Below are positions 14,896 to 21,644 of a DNA stretch of 35,282 nucleotides, piece after piece. Position 1 is the first letter of the stretch. Each line of letters opens with the position of its first letter. The notes beneath the pieces are model-generated. The model was given only the letters and a program-made list of their open reading frames with translations, was not told where the DNA came from and did not search any database. Origin of the DNA: Faecalibacterium sp. UBA1771 (lineage in GTDB: Bacteria; Bacillota; Clostridia; Oscillospirales; Ruminococcaceae); assembly GCA_002315315.1 (NCBI GenBank), contig DCGT01000011.1, positions 16,888 through 52,169 of the forward strand. The letters run 5' to 3'. Made by a program: the position numbers and the translations under genes.

Positions 14896-16677
14896 TTATT
14901 TCTTCAAATCAAGCTTTATGGACAGGTCCTCAAGCTGCTTGATGTCGACAACGTCGGGTGCTCCCGACATCGGTTCGCCGGCGTTCTGAACCTTTGGGAA
15001 GGCTATTACGTCGCGAATGGAAGGCTTTTTGAGCAGGAGCATAACCAGACGGTCAAGACCGTAGGCAAGTCCCGCATGAGGCGGAGCACCGTAGCGATAG
15101 GCATTGATGAGGAAACCGAACTGCTGTTGAGCTCTCTCGTCGGAAAATCCGAGAGCGCGGAACATACGCTTCTGTAACTGCGGATTGCTGATTCTCACCG
15201 AGCCGCCGCCCGCCTCGGTACCGTTGATAACGATATCGTATGCCTTTGCATAGCAGTTGCCCTGGTCGGTTTCAAGCTTATCATAATCCTCGTCACGCGG
15301 AGCTGTGAACGGGTGATGCTTGGCTTCGTATCGGTTTTCCTCCTCGTTGTACTCGAAAAGCGGGAAATCGGTGACCCACAGCAGGTCGAAGCGTTCGGGA
15401 TCAATGAGACCGTATTTGGCGGCGATTTCACAGCGCAGAGCACCGAGCGAGGTGTAAACGGTATCCTTTTTACGGTCGGCTACGATGAATATAATATCTC
15501 CCGATTGTGCATCGGCATCTTTGAGCATATCGGCGAGTAATTCGGGCGCAACAAATTTGGAAAAGCTTGCGTTGATTCCGTCGTCGGTTACTCTTGCGTA
15601 GGCAAGACCGCCGGCACGGTAGGTCTTGACGAAATCGGTCAAACGGTCAATTTCTTTGCGTGAAATTTTGTCATTCAGACCCTTTGCATTGATAGCGCAT
15701 ACTCTGCCGCCGTTTTCGACTGCACCGGCAAATACGCCGAAGCCGGACGAAGCAGCCTTGTCGGAGATATCGACCAACTCAAGACCGAAACGGGTATCGG
15801 GCTTGTCGGAACCGTAGCGACTCATTGCTTCATCGTATTTTATGCGGCGAAGCGGAGTGGTGATATCCTTGTTGAGAATTTCCTTGAAAAGTCTTTTGAG
15901 GAAGCCCTCCTGCAGCTCGATGATGTCATCGACATCGGCAAAGGAAACTTCAAAGTCAATCTGCGTAAATTCCGGCTGACGGTCTGCTCTGAGGTCCTCG
16001 TCACGGAAACAGCGGGCAATCTGCATATAGCGGTCGAAGCCGGCAATCATAAGCAGCTGCTTATAGATTTGCGGAGACTGCGGCAGGGCGTAGAAATGAC
16101 CGGGCTGAACTCTCGACGGTACGAGGTAGTCACGGGCGCCCTCGGGGGTAGACTTGATGAGCATCGGTGTCTCTATTTCGACAAACTTCTGCTCGTCAAA
16201 ATAATCGCGTGCGCACTTTACGATTTTGTGGCGCATTACGATGGCTTCGGTCAGCGACGGCAGACGAAGCTGCAGATATCTGTACTGTAAAGCAAGGTCA
16301 TCGCGCACCGAGACCTCCTCGCGGATTTCAAAGGGAGGCGTTTCGGCAATGTTTAGAATGCGAAGGTCGGTGACGAAAATTTCAATGTCGCCCGTCGGAA
16401 TTTCTTTATTCTTGCTCGAACGTTCACGAATTACACCCTGAGCCATAACGGTACTTTCGCTTTTGAGCGTCTTTGCTTTTTCAACCAGGGCGGCGTCACT
16501 GCTGTCGTCAAAGGCAAGCTGAACAATGCCGGTGCGGTCGCGCAGGTCGGCAAAAACGAGTGTGCCGAGATTGCGGGAGCGGGCGATAAAGCCGGCAACA
16601 ACAACGGTATCGCCTATCTTTGCATCGAGTGTTTCCAGAGCGTAGTGTGTACGTCTGAGGTTTCCCATAGTGTCCAT
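14896..16677 (-). CDS. aspS: Aspartyl-tRNA synthetase
   Basis: 593 residues, the full length of the bacterial AspRS with the GAD insertion. Domains in order: N-terminal OB-fold anticodon-binding domain (VVVAGFIARSRNLG, FADLRDRTGIVQL), class II core with motif 2 (YMQIARCFRDEDLRADRQPEFTQ, about residues 215-240), the GAD insertion (about 290-410), and motif 3 (GLAYGLDRLVMLLL) near the C-terminus. Whether it is discriminating (Asp only) or also charges tRNA-Asn cannot be decided by eye. AGAGGAA precedes ATG 16677. It follows hisS by 15 bases, the usual hisS-aspS pairing in Firmicutes. No T-box leader is visible. Confidence 0.97.
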   Translation of the reverse strand: MDTMGNLRRTHYALETLDAKIGDTVVVAGFIARSRNLGTLVFADLRDRTGIVQLAFDDSSDAALVEKAKTLKSESTVMAQGVIRERSSKNKEIPTGDIEIFVTDLRILNIAETPPFEIREEVSVRDDLALQYRYLQLRLPSLTEAIVMRHKIVKCARDYFDEQKFVEIETPMLIKSTPEGARDYLVPSRVQPGHFYALPQSPQIYKQLLMIAGFDRYMQIARCFRDEDLRADRQPEFTQIDFEVSFADVDDIIELQEGFLKRLFKEILNKDITTPLRRIKYDEAMSRYGSDKPDTRFGLELVDISDKAASSGFGVFAGAVENGGRVCAINAKGLNDKISRKEIDRLTDFVKTYRAGGLAYARVTDDGINASFSKFVAPELLADMLKDADAQSGDIIFIVADRKKDTVYTSLGALRCEIAAKYGLIDPERFDLLWVTDFPLFEYNEEENRYEAKHHPFTAPRDEDYDKLETDQGNCYAKAYDIVINGTEAGGGSVRISNPQLQKRMFRALGFSDERAQQQFGFLINAYRYGAPPHAGLAYGLDRLVMLLLKKPSIRDVIAFPKVQNAGEPMSGAPDVVDIKQLEDLSIKLDLKK

Positions 16678-16692
16678 TTTGCAAAATTCCTC

Positions 16693-17955
16693 TTATTTAA
16701 TCATATTGATAATCGCTTCGGCAGTCAGCTCAACGCTTTGCTCCTGTCGATTCGACATATTGCGAAGTGCCGCACTTCCGCTTTCTATTTCGCCGTCGCC
16801 TATGGTTACGGTATAGCGCGAGTCGAGCTTGTCACTGTATTTGAACTGCGCCTTTAAGCTGCGTGCGTTCAAATCGTAGAGTGCATAGTAACCCGCTTTC
16901 TGCAGCTCAAAGGTCAGCGAGCGCGCTTTTCTTTTTCCTTCATCACCGATATAGCAGAAGAAAACATCGGGCCCGTGAGGCTTGGGAATTTCTATACCCT
17001 CGCTGTCGATAACCGACAGCAGGCGCTCTATTCCGAGTCCGAAGCCGATACCGGCACAGGCAGAGCCGCCGAGATATTCGACCAGACCGTCGTAACGTCC
17101 GCCGCCGCATACGGTGCCCTGAGCACCGGCGCCCTTGTGGACGAATTCGAATACGGTTCTCGAATAATAGTCGAGACCCCTTACGATTTTGGGATTGACG
17201 GTATATTCTATTCCCGCTTCGTCGAGCAGATTTTTCAGCTCATTGAAGTGAGCGGAGCAGTCATCGCACAGATATTCGAGCACCGACGGCGCGTCGGCGG
17301 CAATTTCGGCGCAGACAGGACTCTTGCAGTCGAGAATGCGCAGGGGATTGCGTTCGAGCCTATCCTTGCAGGTGTCGCACAAATCGTCGTAATGCGCTCT
17401 GAAATATTCCTTAAGAACCTCGTGATAGTGCTTGCGGCAGGTGGGACAGCCGATGGAATTGATTTCAAGCTTGATGTTTTTCAGACCGAACGAATTTAAA
17501 ATAGTCGATGCGGTCTTGATAACCTCGGCGTCGGCATCGGGCGAATATGCACCGAACATCTCGATGCCGAGCTGATGAAATTCACGCAGCCTGCCCGCCT
17601 GAGGCTTCTCATAGCGGAAACAGGGGAGTATGTAATATGCCTTGGCGGGAAGAGCGCCGGACAAAACGCCGTTCTGAATAAATGAGCGGACAACGCTTGC
17701 CGTGCCCTCGGGACGAAGTGTAATCGAACGACCTGCACGGTCGTTCATAGTATACATTTCTTTGCCGACAATGTCGGTCGTGTCGCCGACGCCGCGGTCG
17801 AAAAGCTCGGTATGCTCAAAGGTGGGAACGCGTATTTCGGAGTAACCGAAACGCTCGACGACAGAGCGCATAACACCCTCTACATACTGCCAGCGATAGC
17901 TCGCATCGGGCATAATGTCCTGAGTGCCGCGGGGTGAACGAATAATTTCAGCCAT
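16693..17955 (-). CDS. hisS: Histidyl-tRNA synthetase
   Basis: 420 residues, class II synthetase of bacterial length. Signatures: RSPRGTQDIMPDA at the start, motif 2 as FRYEKPQAGRLREFHQLG, the histidine-specific motifs LDYYSRTVFEFV and GGRYDGLVEYLGG, motif 3 GIGFGLGIERLL, and the C-terminal anticodon-binding domain. ATG 17955 is chosen over a longer open frame (to 18087) because AAAGGA lies eight bases before it and the domain begins there; the extra part would overlap mgsA. The cysteine-rich stretch CDTCKDRL ... CDDC is typical of the clostridial insertion domain. Confidence 0.97.
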   Translation of the reverse strand: MAEIIRSPRGTQDIMPDASYRWQYVEGVMRSVVERFGYSEIRVPTFEHTELFDRGVGDTTDIVGKEMYTMNDRAGRSITLRPEGTASVVRSFIQNGVLSGALPAKAYYILPCFRYEKPQAGRLREFHQLGIEMFGAYSPDADAEVIKTASTILNSFGLKNIKLEINSIGCPTCRKHYHEVLKEYFRAHYDDLCDTCKDRLERNPLRILDCKSPVCAEIAADAPSVLEYLCDDCSAHFNELKNLLDEAGIEYTVNPKIVRGLDYYSRTVFEFVHKGAGAQGTVCGGGRYDGLVEYLGGSACAGIGFGLGIERLLSVIDSEGIEIPKPHGPDVFFCYIGDEGKRKARSLTFELQKAGYYALYDLNARSLKAQFKYSDKLDSRYTVTIGDGEIESGSAALRNMSNRQEQSVELTAEAIINMIK

Positions 17956-18053
17956 TGGGTAATCCTTTCGATGATGTATCATATCCGTCCGAAACGGGAG
18001 TAGAATATCGGCAATGAACGGCGCAGAGCCGACAAAGCCGTAATTTTGCAAAA

Positions 18054-18461
18054 TCAGTTGTTTTTGGGGTTTACTATATTGCGCCAATCAAGGTCGCCGC
18101 GCTCAAGACCGTGAATAAGTACCTCGGCGGTGGCAATATTTATGGCAACCGGAATATTGTGCACTATGCAAAGACGAAGCAAATTCATTTCGTTTGCCTC
18201 ATGCTCTTTTCGGGTAAACGGGTCATTAAAGAACAGCAGCAGGTCTATTTCATTGCAGGCAATACGAGCGCTTATCTGCTGTGCGCCTCCGTGTGCGCCG
18301 CCCATATATTTCTGAATCGTCAGTCCCGTAGCCTCGCTTACGAGATTTCCGGTTGTGCCGGTAGCGCACAGGTTATGTCGAGACAAAATGCCGCAGTATG
18401 CAATACAGAACTGCACCATAAGCTCCTTTTTCGTATCATGAGCAATCAAAGCTATATTCAT
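18054..18461 (-). CDS. mgsA: Methylglyoxal synthase-like protein missing catalytic aspartates
   Basis: 135 residues, the length of methylglyoxal synthase, which converts dihydroxyacetone phosphate to methylglyoxal and phosphate. The N-terminal IALIAHDTKK (His8, Asp9), the phosphate-binding ATGTTGN and LLFFNDPFT (Asp80) are conserved. However, the signature GGDQQ reads GGAQQ: Ala60 replaces the aspartate that is the catalytic base in the E. coli enzyme (Asp71). The aspartate equivalent to E. coli Asp101 is Asn90. Ligand binding may remain while synthase activity is doubtful. The ribosome site GGAGG precedes ATG 18461. It is 16 bases downstream of the MinD-like gene, an arrangement common in Clostridia, where mgsA sits with the min genes. 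The symbol denotes family, not proven activity. Confidence 0.8.
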   Translation of the reverse strand: MNIALIAHDTKKELMVQFCIAYCGILSRHNLCATGTTGNLVSEATGLTIQKYMGGAHGGAQQISARIACNEIDLLLFFNDPFTRKEHEANEMNLLRLCIVHNIPVAINIATAEVLIHGLERGDLDWRNIVNPKNN

Positions 18462-18477
18462 TTCATAACCTCCTTTT

Positions 18478-19209
18478 TTATTCTACGGCAAGCGGGATAT
18501 TGTTTCCCGAAAGCCTTTTTGCTATGTTATCCATTACCTTGGCGGCGAGCGAATCTCGCTTGAGTGCTTTTATTCCCGCCGAGGCAAGTGCCAAATCGTC
18601 GCTTTCGGGGACTACGCCGACAAGCTGAATGCCTACATTGTCTATACAGTAATCGAGGCTCGGAATAATCCCCTCATAAATTCTGCTCGGCTGTACACGG
18701 CTGATAATCAAACGAACATCGTCAATACCGGCGTTGTCCATAAGAAAATCGGTTGTCAGCTTGGCATTGCGCACGCCTATCGGGTCGGGTGTAGTTAACA
18801 CAACGGCACTGTCGGCAACGGCTGCGGCAGCGTCCCTTGCCTCTACTGAGGCGGCCGTGTCGATGATAATTCGGTCGTAACGCTCACTAAGTGCCTTGCA
18901 CAGACGGACAAACTGTCTTACATCCAGCTTTTCATGAACGAACGGAGCCGACATTACATAAAAACCGTGACTGAGGGGACTGTCGACAATTGCCTTGAGC
19001 GGACCGCAACGGCGACTCAAAACATCGTTGATATCATAAATCAGCTTGCCGTATACGCCCGAAATGACGTCGATACTGCGCAGACCGCTGTCCAGCTCGA
19101 TAACCAGTACCGTTTCGCCCATTCGAGCCAAAGCGGCGCCGACAAAAACCGACACCGTCGATTTCCCGACCCCGTCCTTTCCGGCGGCAAACATTGTTAC
19201 AGTTCCCAT
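18478..19209 (-). CDS. MinD/ParA-type ATPase
   Basis: 243 residues of the deviant-Walker-A ATPase family. The P-loop is AAGKDGVGKSTVSVF (the signature lysine before the loop is present; Asp replaces the usual first Gly), followed by LVIELDSGLRSIDVI and the Walker B region IIIDTAAS, as in MinD proteins that place the division septum. The C-terminus VMDNIAKRLSG could form the short amphipathic membrane-binding helix. No minC or minE lies next to it. ATG 19209 follows AGAGG by about 10 bases. It heads a transcript that also holds the MGS-like gene and perhaps hisS-aspS-alr. A Mrp- or FlhG-like role is a possible alternative. Confidence 0.82.
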   Translation of the reverse strand: MGTVTMFAAGKDGVGKSTVSVFVGAALARMGETVLVIELDSGLRSIDVISGVYGKLIYDINDVLSRRCGPLKAIVDSPLSHGFYVMSAPFVHEKLDVRQFVRLCKALSERYDRIIIDTAASVEARDAAAAVADSAVVLTTPDPIGVRNAKLTTDFLMDNAGIDDVRLIISRVQPSRIYEGIIPSLDYCIDNVGIQLVGVVPESDDLALASAGIKALKRDSLAAKVMDNIAKRLSGNNIPLAVE

Positions 19210-19232
19210 AGAATAAATACCTCTGAAAGCTT

Positions 19233-19261
19233 ATTATATACGAAATCGCAGTTGATTACAA
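19233..19261 (-). promoter_or_regulatory. Promoter of the MinD-like/mgsA transcript
   Basis: Minus-strand TTGTAA (19256-19261) and TATAAT (19233-19238), 17-base spacer, 24 bases before the start codon. It separates this unit from the zapA-dut-DUF4321-maf unit upstream. Confidence 0.7.
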
Positions 19262-19297
19262 AGACCGCGATATAAATTACACGAAATGATAAAATCA

Positions 19298-19873
19298 CTA
19301 CGCCATTATGGCACCGAGTCTTTTAAGCTCACGGTAAATGTGACTAACCGGTAGACCGACAACATTGAAATAATCTCCGGAAATACCGCTTATAAACTTT
19401 GATGCTCCGCCTTGAATTCCGTATGAGCCTGCCTTGCCGAACGGTTCTCCGCTGACGATATAGCTCTCTATTTCGGTTTCGTTCAGCTCCGAAAATGTCA
19501 CCTCGGTGCGTTCGGCAAAATTCACGGTACCGTCAGGGCAGATAATATGAACGCCGGTGTAGACCGTGTGCGTTTCCCCGCTCAGCATTTTTAGCATAAC
19601 CCGGGCATCGTCATCGTCCCGGGGCTTTCCGAGCGTCAGACCGTTAATTTCAACGACGGTATCACAGCCGATAATACAGCAGCCGTCAAAGCTTTTCGCC
19701 GCGGTCTCGCATTTTAACCGTGCAAGAGTGCGACAGCAGTCTACGGCGGGAAGCGTGTGACCCTCGCTTTCGTCAACATCGGACGACACGGAGGTAAAAT
19801 CAGGCGTTATTAGTGAAAAAAGCTCACGCCGTCTCGGTGATTCGGAGGCGAGAATTATTTTATAACCGTTCAT
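19298..19873 (-). CDS. maf: Maf-type nucleoside triphosphate pyrophosphatase
   Basis: 191 residues. Maf proteins hydrolyse non-canonical or modified nucleotides (dTTP, UTP or m5UTP depending on subgroup) and are linked to septum formation. Visible are the N-terminal signature ILASESPRRRELF, the catalytic GCDTVVEINGLTLGKP, GETHTVYTGV, and GEPFGKAGSYGIQGGASKFI. ATG 19873 overlaps the stop of the DUF4321 gene as ATGA, so translation is probably coupled; the ribosome site is weak. The longer open frame is rejected because it overlaps the DUF4321 gene. Confidence 0.94.
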   Translation of the reverse strand: MNGYKIILASESPRRRELFSLITPDFTSVSSDVDESEGHTLPAVDCCRTLARLKCETAAKSFDGCCIIGCDTVVEINGLTLGKPRDDDDARVMLKMLSGETHTVYTGVHIICPDGTVNFAERTEVTFSELNETEIESYIVSGEPFGKAGSYGIQGGASKFISGISGDYFNVVGLPVSHIYRELKRLGAIMA

Positions 19874-20136
19874 TTTTTGAACCTGCCGTATATCGCCATT
19901 GCGGCGGCAATCGTTATTATGTGCGCCACGGTAAGCGAGAATGAAAAGCCGAGTGCAAGCTTGAGCACCGATAAATCGAGGATTGCGGGACTGTCGATAC
20001 CGAAGCCGACGGTAATGCCGTAGGAAACCCATGACAGCCACGAAACATTTTCGCAGACGGCAGTCAGCAGACTGCCTACTATTATTCCCGAAATAAGATA
20101 AAATACAAAGAGAAAATCTTTTTTTACGTCCTTCAT
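19870..20136 (-). CDS. DUF4321 small membrane protein
   Basis: 88 residues with two or three hydrophobic helices (FVFYLISGIIVGSLLTAV, LKLALGFSFSLTVAHIITIAAAMAIY), matching DUF4321 proteins found beside maf in many Clostridia. The middle has LSWVSYGITVGF, a family-like turn. Function unknown. Both ends overlap their neighbours by ATGA (dut upstream, maf downstream), so all three are translated together. Confidence 0.8.
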   Translation of the reverse strand: MKDVKKDFLFVFYLISGIIVGSLLTAVCENVSWLSWVSYGITVGFGIDSPAILDLSVLKLALGFSFSLTVAHIITIAAAMAIYGRFKK

Positions 20137-20591
20137 TTTACACCTGCGGTACCGGTAGAGCCGAGACCTCCCTCACCTCGCTCGGTGTCGCTCAGCTCAT
20201 CGCAAAGCACCACTGGAAGAGTGCAGACTCCTGTCACCATAAGCTGGGCGATTCGCTCGTTCGGCATAACCGTGTACGGTTCCTCGCCGTTGTTGACAAG
20301 ACCGACCATGATTTCTCCGCGGTAGTCGCTGTCGATAACTCCGACCGAGTTGGCAAGGGTGATACCGTGCTTTATTCCGAGACCGCTCCTGCCGAAAACA
20401 AGCGCAACGTAAGCATCACTCGGCAGTTCTATCGCAATTCCGCTCGGTATTTTTACAATCGAACCGGGCTTCAGCGTTATCGGTTCGTCGATGGCGGCAG
20501 CAAGATCAACCGCCGCCGCGCCCTTGGTCGCTCTTTTCGGAACAAACGCGTTTTCACGAATTTTCTTTATTTTCAGTACCTTGTCACTCAA
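20133..20591 (-). CDS. dut: dUTP diphosphatase
   Basis: 152 residues, the trimeric dUTPase that turns dUTP into dUMP, keeping uracil out of DNA. The five motifs are present: AAAVDL (I), GRSGLGIKHG (II), GVIDSDYRGEI with the catalytic aspartate (III), NERIAQL (IV), ERGEGGLGSTG (V). Two motifs deviate: AGxDL has AAVDL, and the motif V phenylalanine that stacks on uracil is Leu. The key catalytic residues remain, so activity is expected. It begins 3 bases after zapA ends. Confidence 0.92.
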   Translation of the reverse strand: MSDKVLKIKKIRENAFVPKRATKGAAAVDLAAAIDEPITLKPGSIVKIPSGIAIELPSDAYVALVFGRSGLGIKHGITLANSVGVIDSDYRGEIMVGLVNNGEEPYTVMPNERIAQLMVTGVCTLPVVLCDELSDTERGEGGLGSTGTAGVK

Positions 20592-20594
20592 CTG

Positions 20595-21452
20595 TCAGAT
20601 TTCCTTTGTCCAGCTCAAATCCGGCATATCGCCGGAATCGCCGTAATTTTTGCTGTCGTAGCGCGGGAACGATTCGTCCTCAAACGGAGAACGCACCGAA
20701 TCCGAGTCACGGTCGCGGCGGGCAGCAGGTGCGGAGGTCGGGATTTTTTTGGAAGGCGATGTCATATCGTTGGAAACGATTTTCTCAAGCGATTTCAGCT
20801 CGGTAACAAGCTGCTCAATCCTCGCCTGCTTGTCGCTAACCGTGTCCTCAAGCTGTGAAATTTTCTTTGTCTGGCTCTGAATGGTATCGTTTTGTTCGTT
20901 TTCAACACCCTTGAGCCTTGAAATCTCGTTATCCTGATTGGTGATGTAATCGTTTAGCGCACGTATGCGGTCGGTAAGACTCTTGCACTGAGCGGCGACC
21001 GTTTCGTATTCACGGCGCAGACCATCCAATTCCTTGGTGCCGGCGGCAAGCTCCTCCTGTGCGGCGGCGTGCTGTGCCGCAGCGGCGCGACGGTCGTCGT
21101 CGGCTCTTTGCGCAGACTGACCCCTCAGATTTTTAAGCTCCTCGGCGAGTGCGTCGGCGCGCTTTTTCTCGCCGTCGAACAGCAGCTTGGCGTTGGCGGC
21201 GTCGGTCAGATACTCCTTTATCTGCGCTCTCATATTTGCGGCGGAACGATTCGCTTTATGGTATCTGTCAAGATAGTCAAGCGAACAGAGAATGGCGGTG
21301 TTGGCCACCGATGCACCGGTATTCTGCGACAACACCTCCTGCATATCACGCTCAATCATATCGGCAAGTTTTCTGACGTATTCCTCATCCTCCTGTGTGG
21401 TGATAAGAAGAGTCATACCCGCAATATTCAACTGTATTCTGTTGTCAGCCAT
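20595..21452 (-). CDS. zapA: ZapA-like division protein with long coiled-coil extension
   Basis: 285 residues. The first 80 or so match ZapA, the FtsZ-ring bundling protein: MADNRIQLNIAGMTLLITTQEDEEYVRKLADMI and ILCSLDYLDRYHK. ZapA is normally about 90-100 residues; here a heptad-rich coiled coil (roughly 85-230, rich in Ala, Glu, Gln, Lys) and a disordered, charged tail (230-285) are added. Such long forms occur in Ruminococcaceae-type genomes. GGAGG precedes ATG 21452. It heads the operon with dut, DUF4321 and maf. Confidence 0.85.
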   Translation of the reverse strand: MADNRIQLNIAGMTLLITTQEDEEYVRKLADMIERDMQEVLSQNTGASVANTAILCSLDYLDRYHKANRSAANMRAQIKEYLTDAANAKLLFDGEKKRADALAEELKNLRGQSAQRADDDRRAAAAQHAAAQEELAAGTKELDGLRREYETVAAQCKSLTDRIRALNDYITNQDNEISRLKGVENEQNDTIQSQTKKISQLEDTVSDKQARIEQLVTELKSLEKIVSNDMTSPSKKIPTSAPAARRDRDSDSVRSPFEDESFPRYDSKNYGDSGDMPDLSWTKEI

Positions 21453-21507
21453 CGGCTCGTTCCTCCCGTTTATCTATCTGTTAGACCGTTTCGGTATATT
21501 TAAGCAA

Positions 21508-21536
21508 ATTATATAATTATTTCCCGAATAATACAA
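21508..21536 (-). promoter_or_regulatory. Promoter of the zapA operon
   Basis: Minus-strand TTGTAT (21531-21536) and TATAAT (21508-21513), 17-base spacer. Confidence 0.72.
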
Positions 21537-21566
21537 TATCACAAAAGGGCAACAATGACAATCAAT

Positions 21567-21595
21567 TTGCGATTTTTTAAAAATAACGGTATAAT
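21567..21595 (+). promoter_or_regulatory. Promoter of the glycogen phosphorylase operon
   Basis: TTGCGA (21567-21572) and TATAAT (21590-21595), 17-base spacer. The ATG at 21645 follows about 50 bases downstream. No catabolite-response element is obvious. Confidence 0.75.
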
Positions 21596-21644
21596 ATTTT
21601 TACACGAAACTCTTTTTACGAAAGGATTTCACGAGGTATTTTAT

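Noticed and set aside
17956..18053. T-box leader upstream of hisS-aspS
   Set aside because: The intergenic stretch is only 98 bases and lacks the T-box sequence (TGGxACCGCG-like) and a terminator/antiterminator pair.
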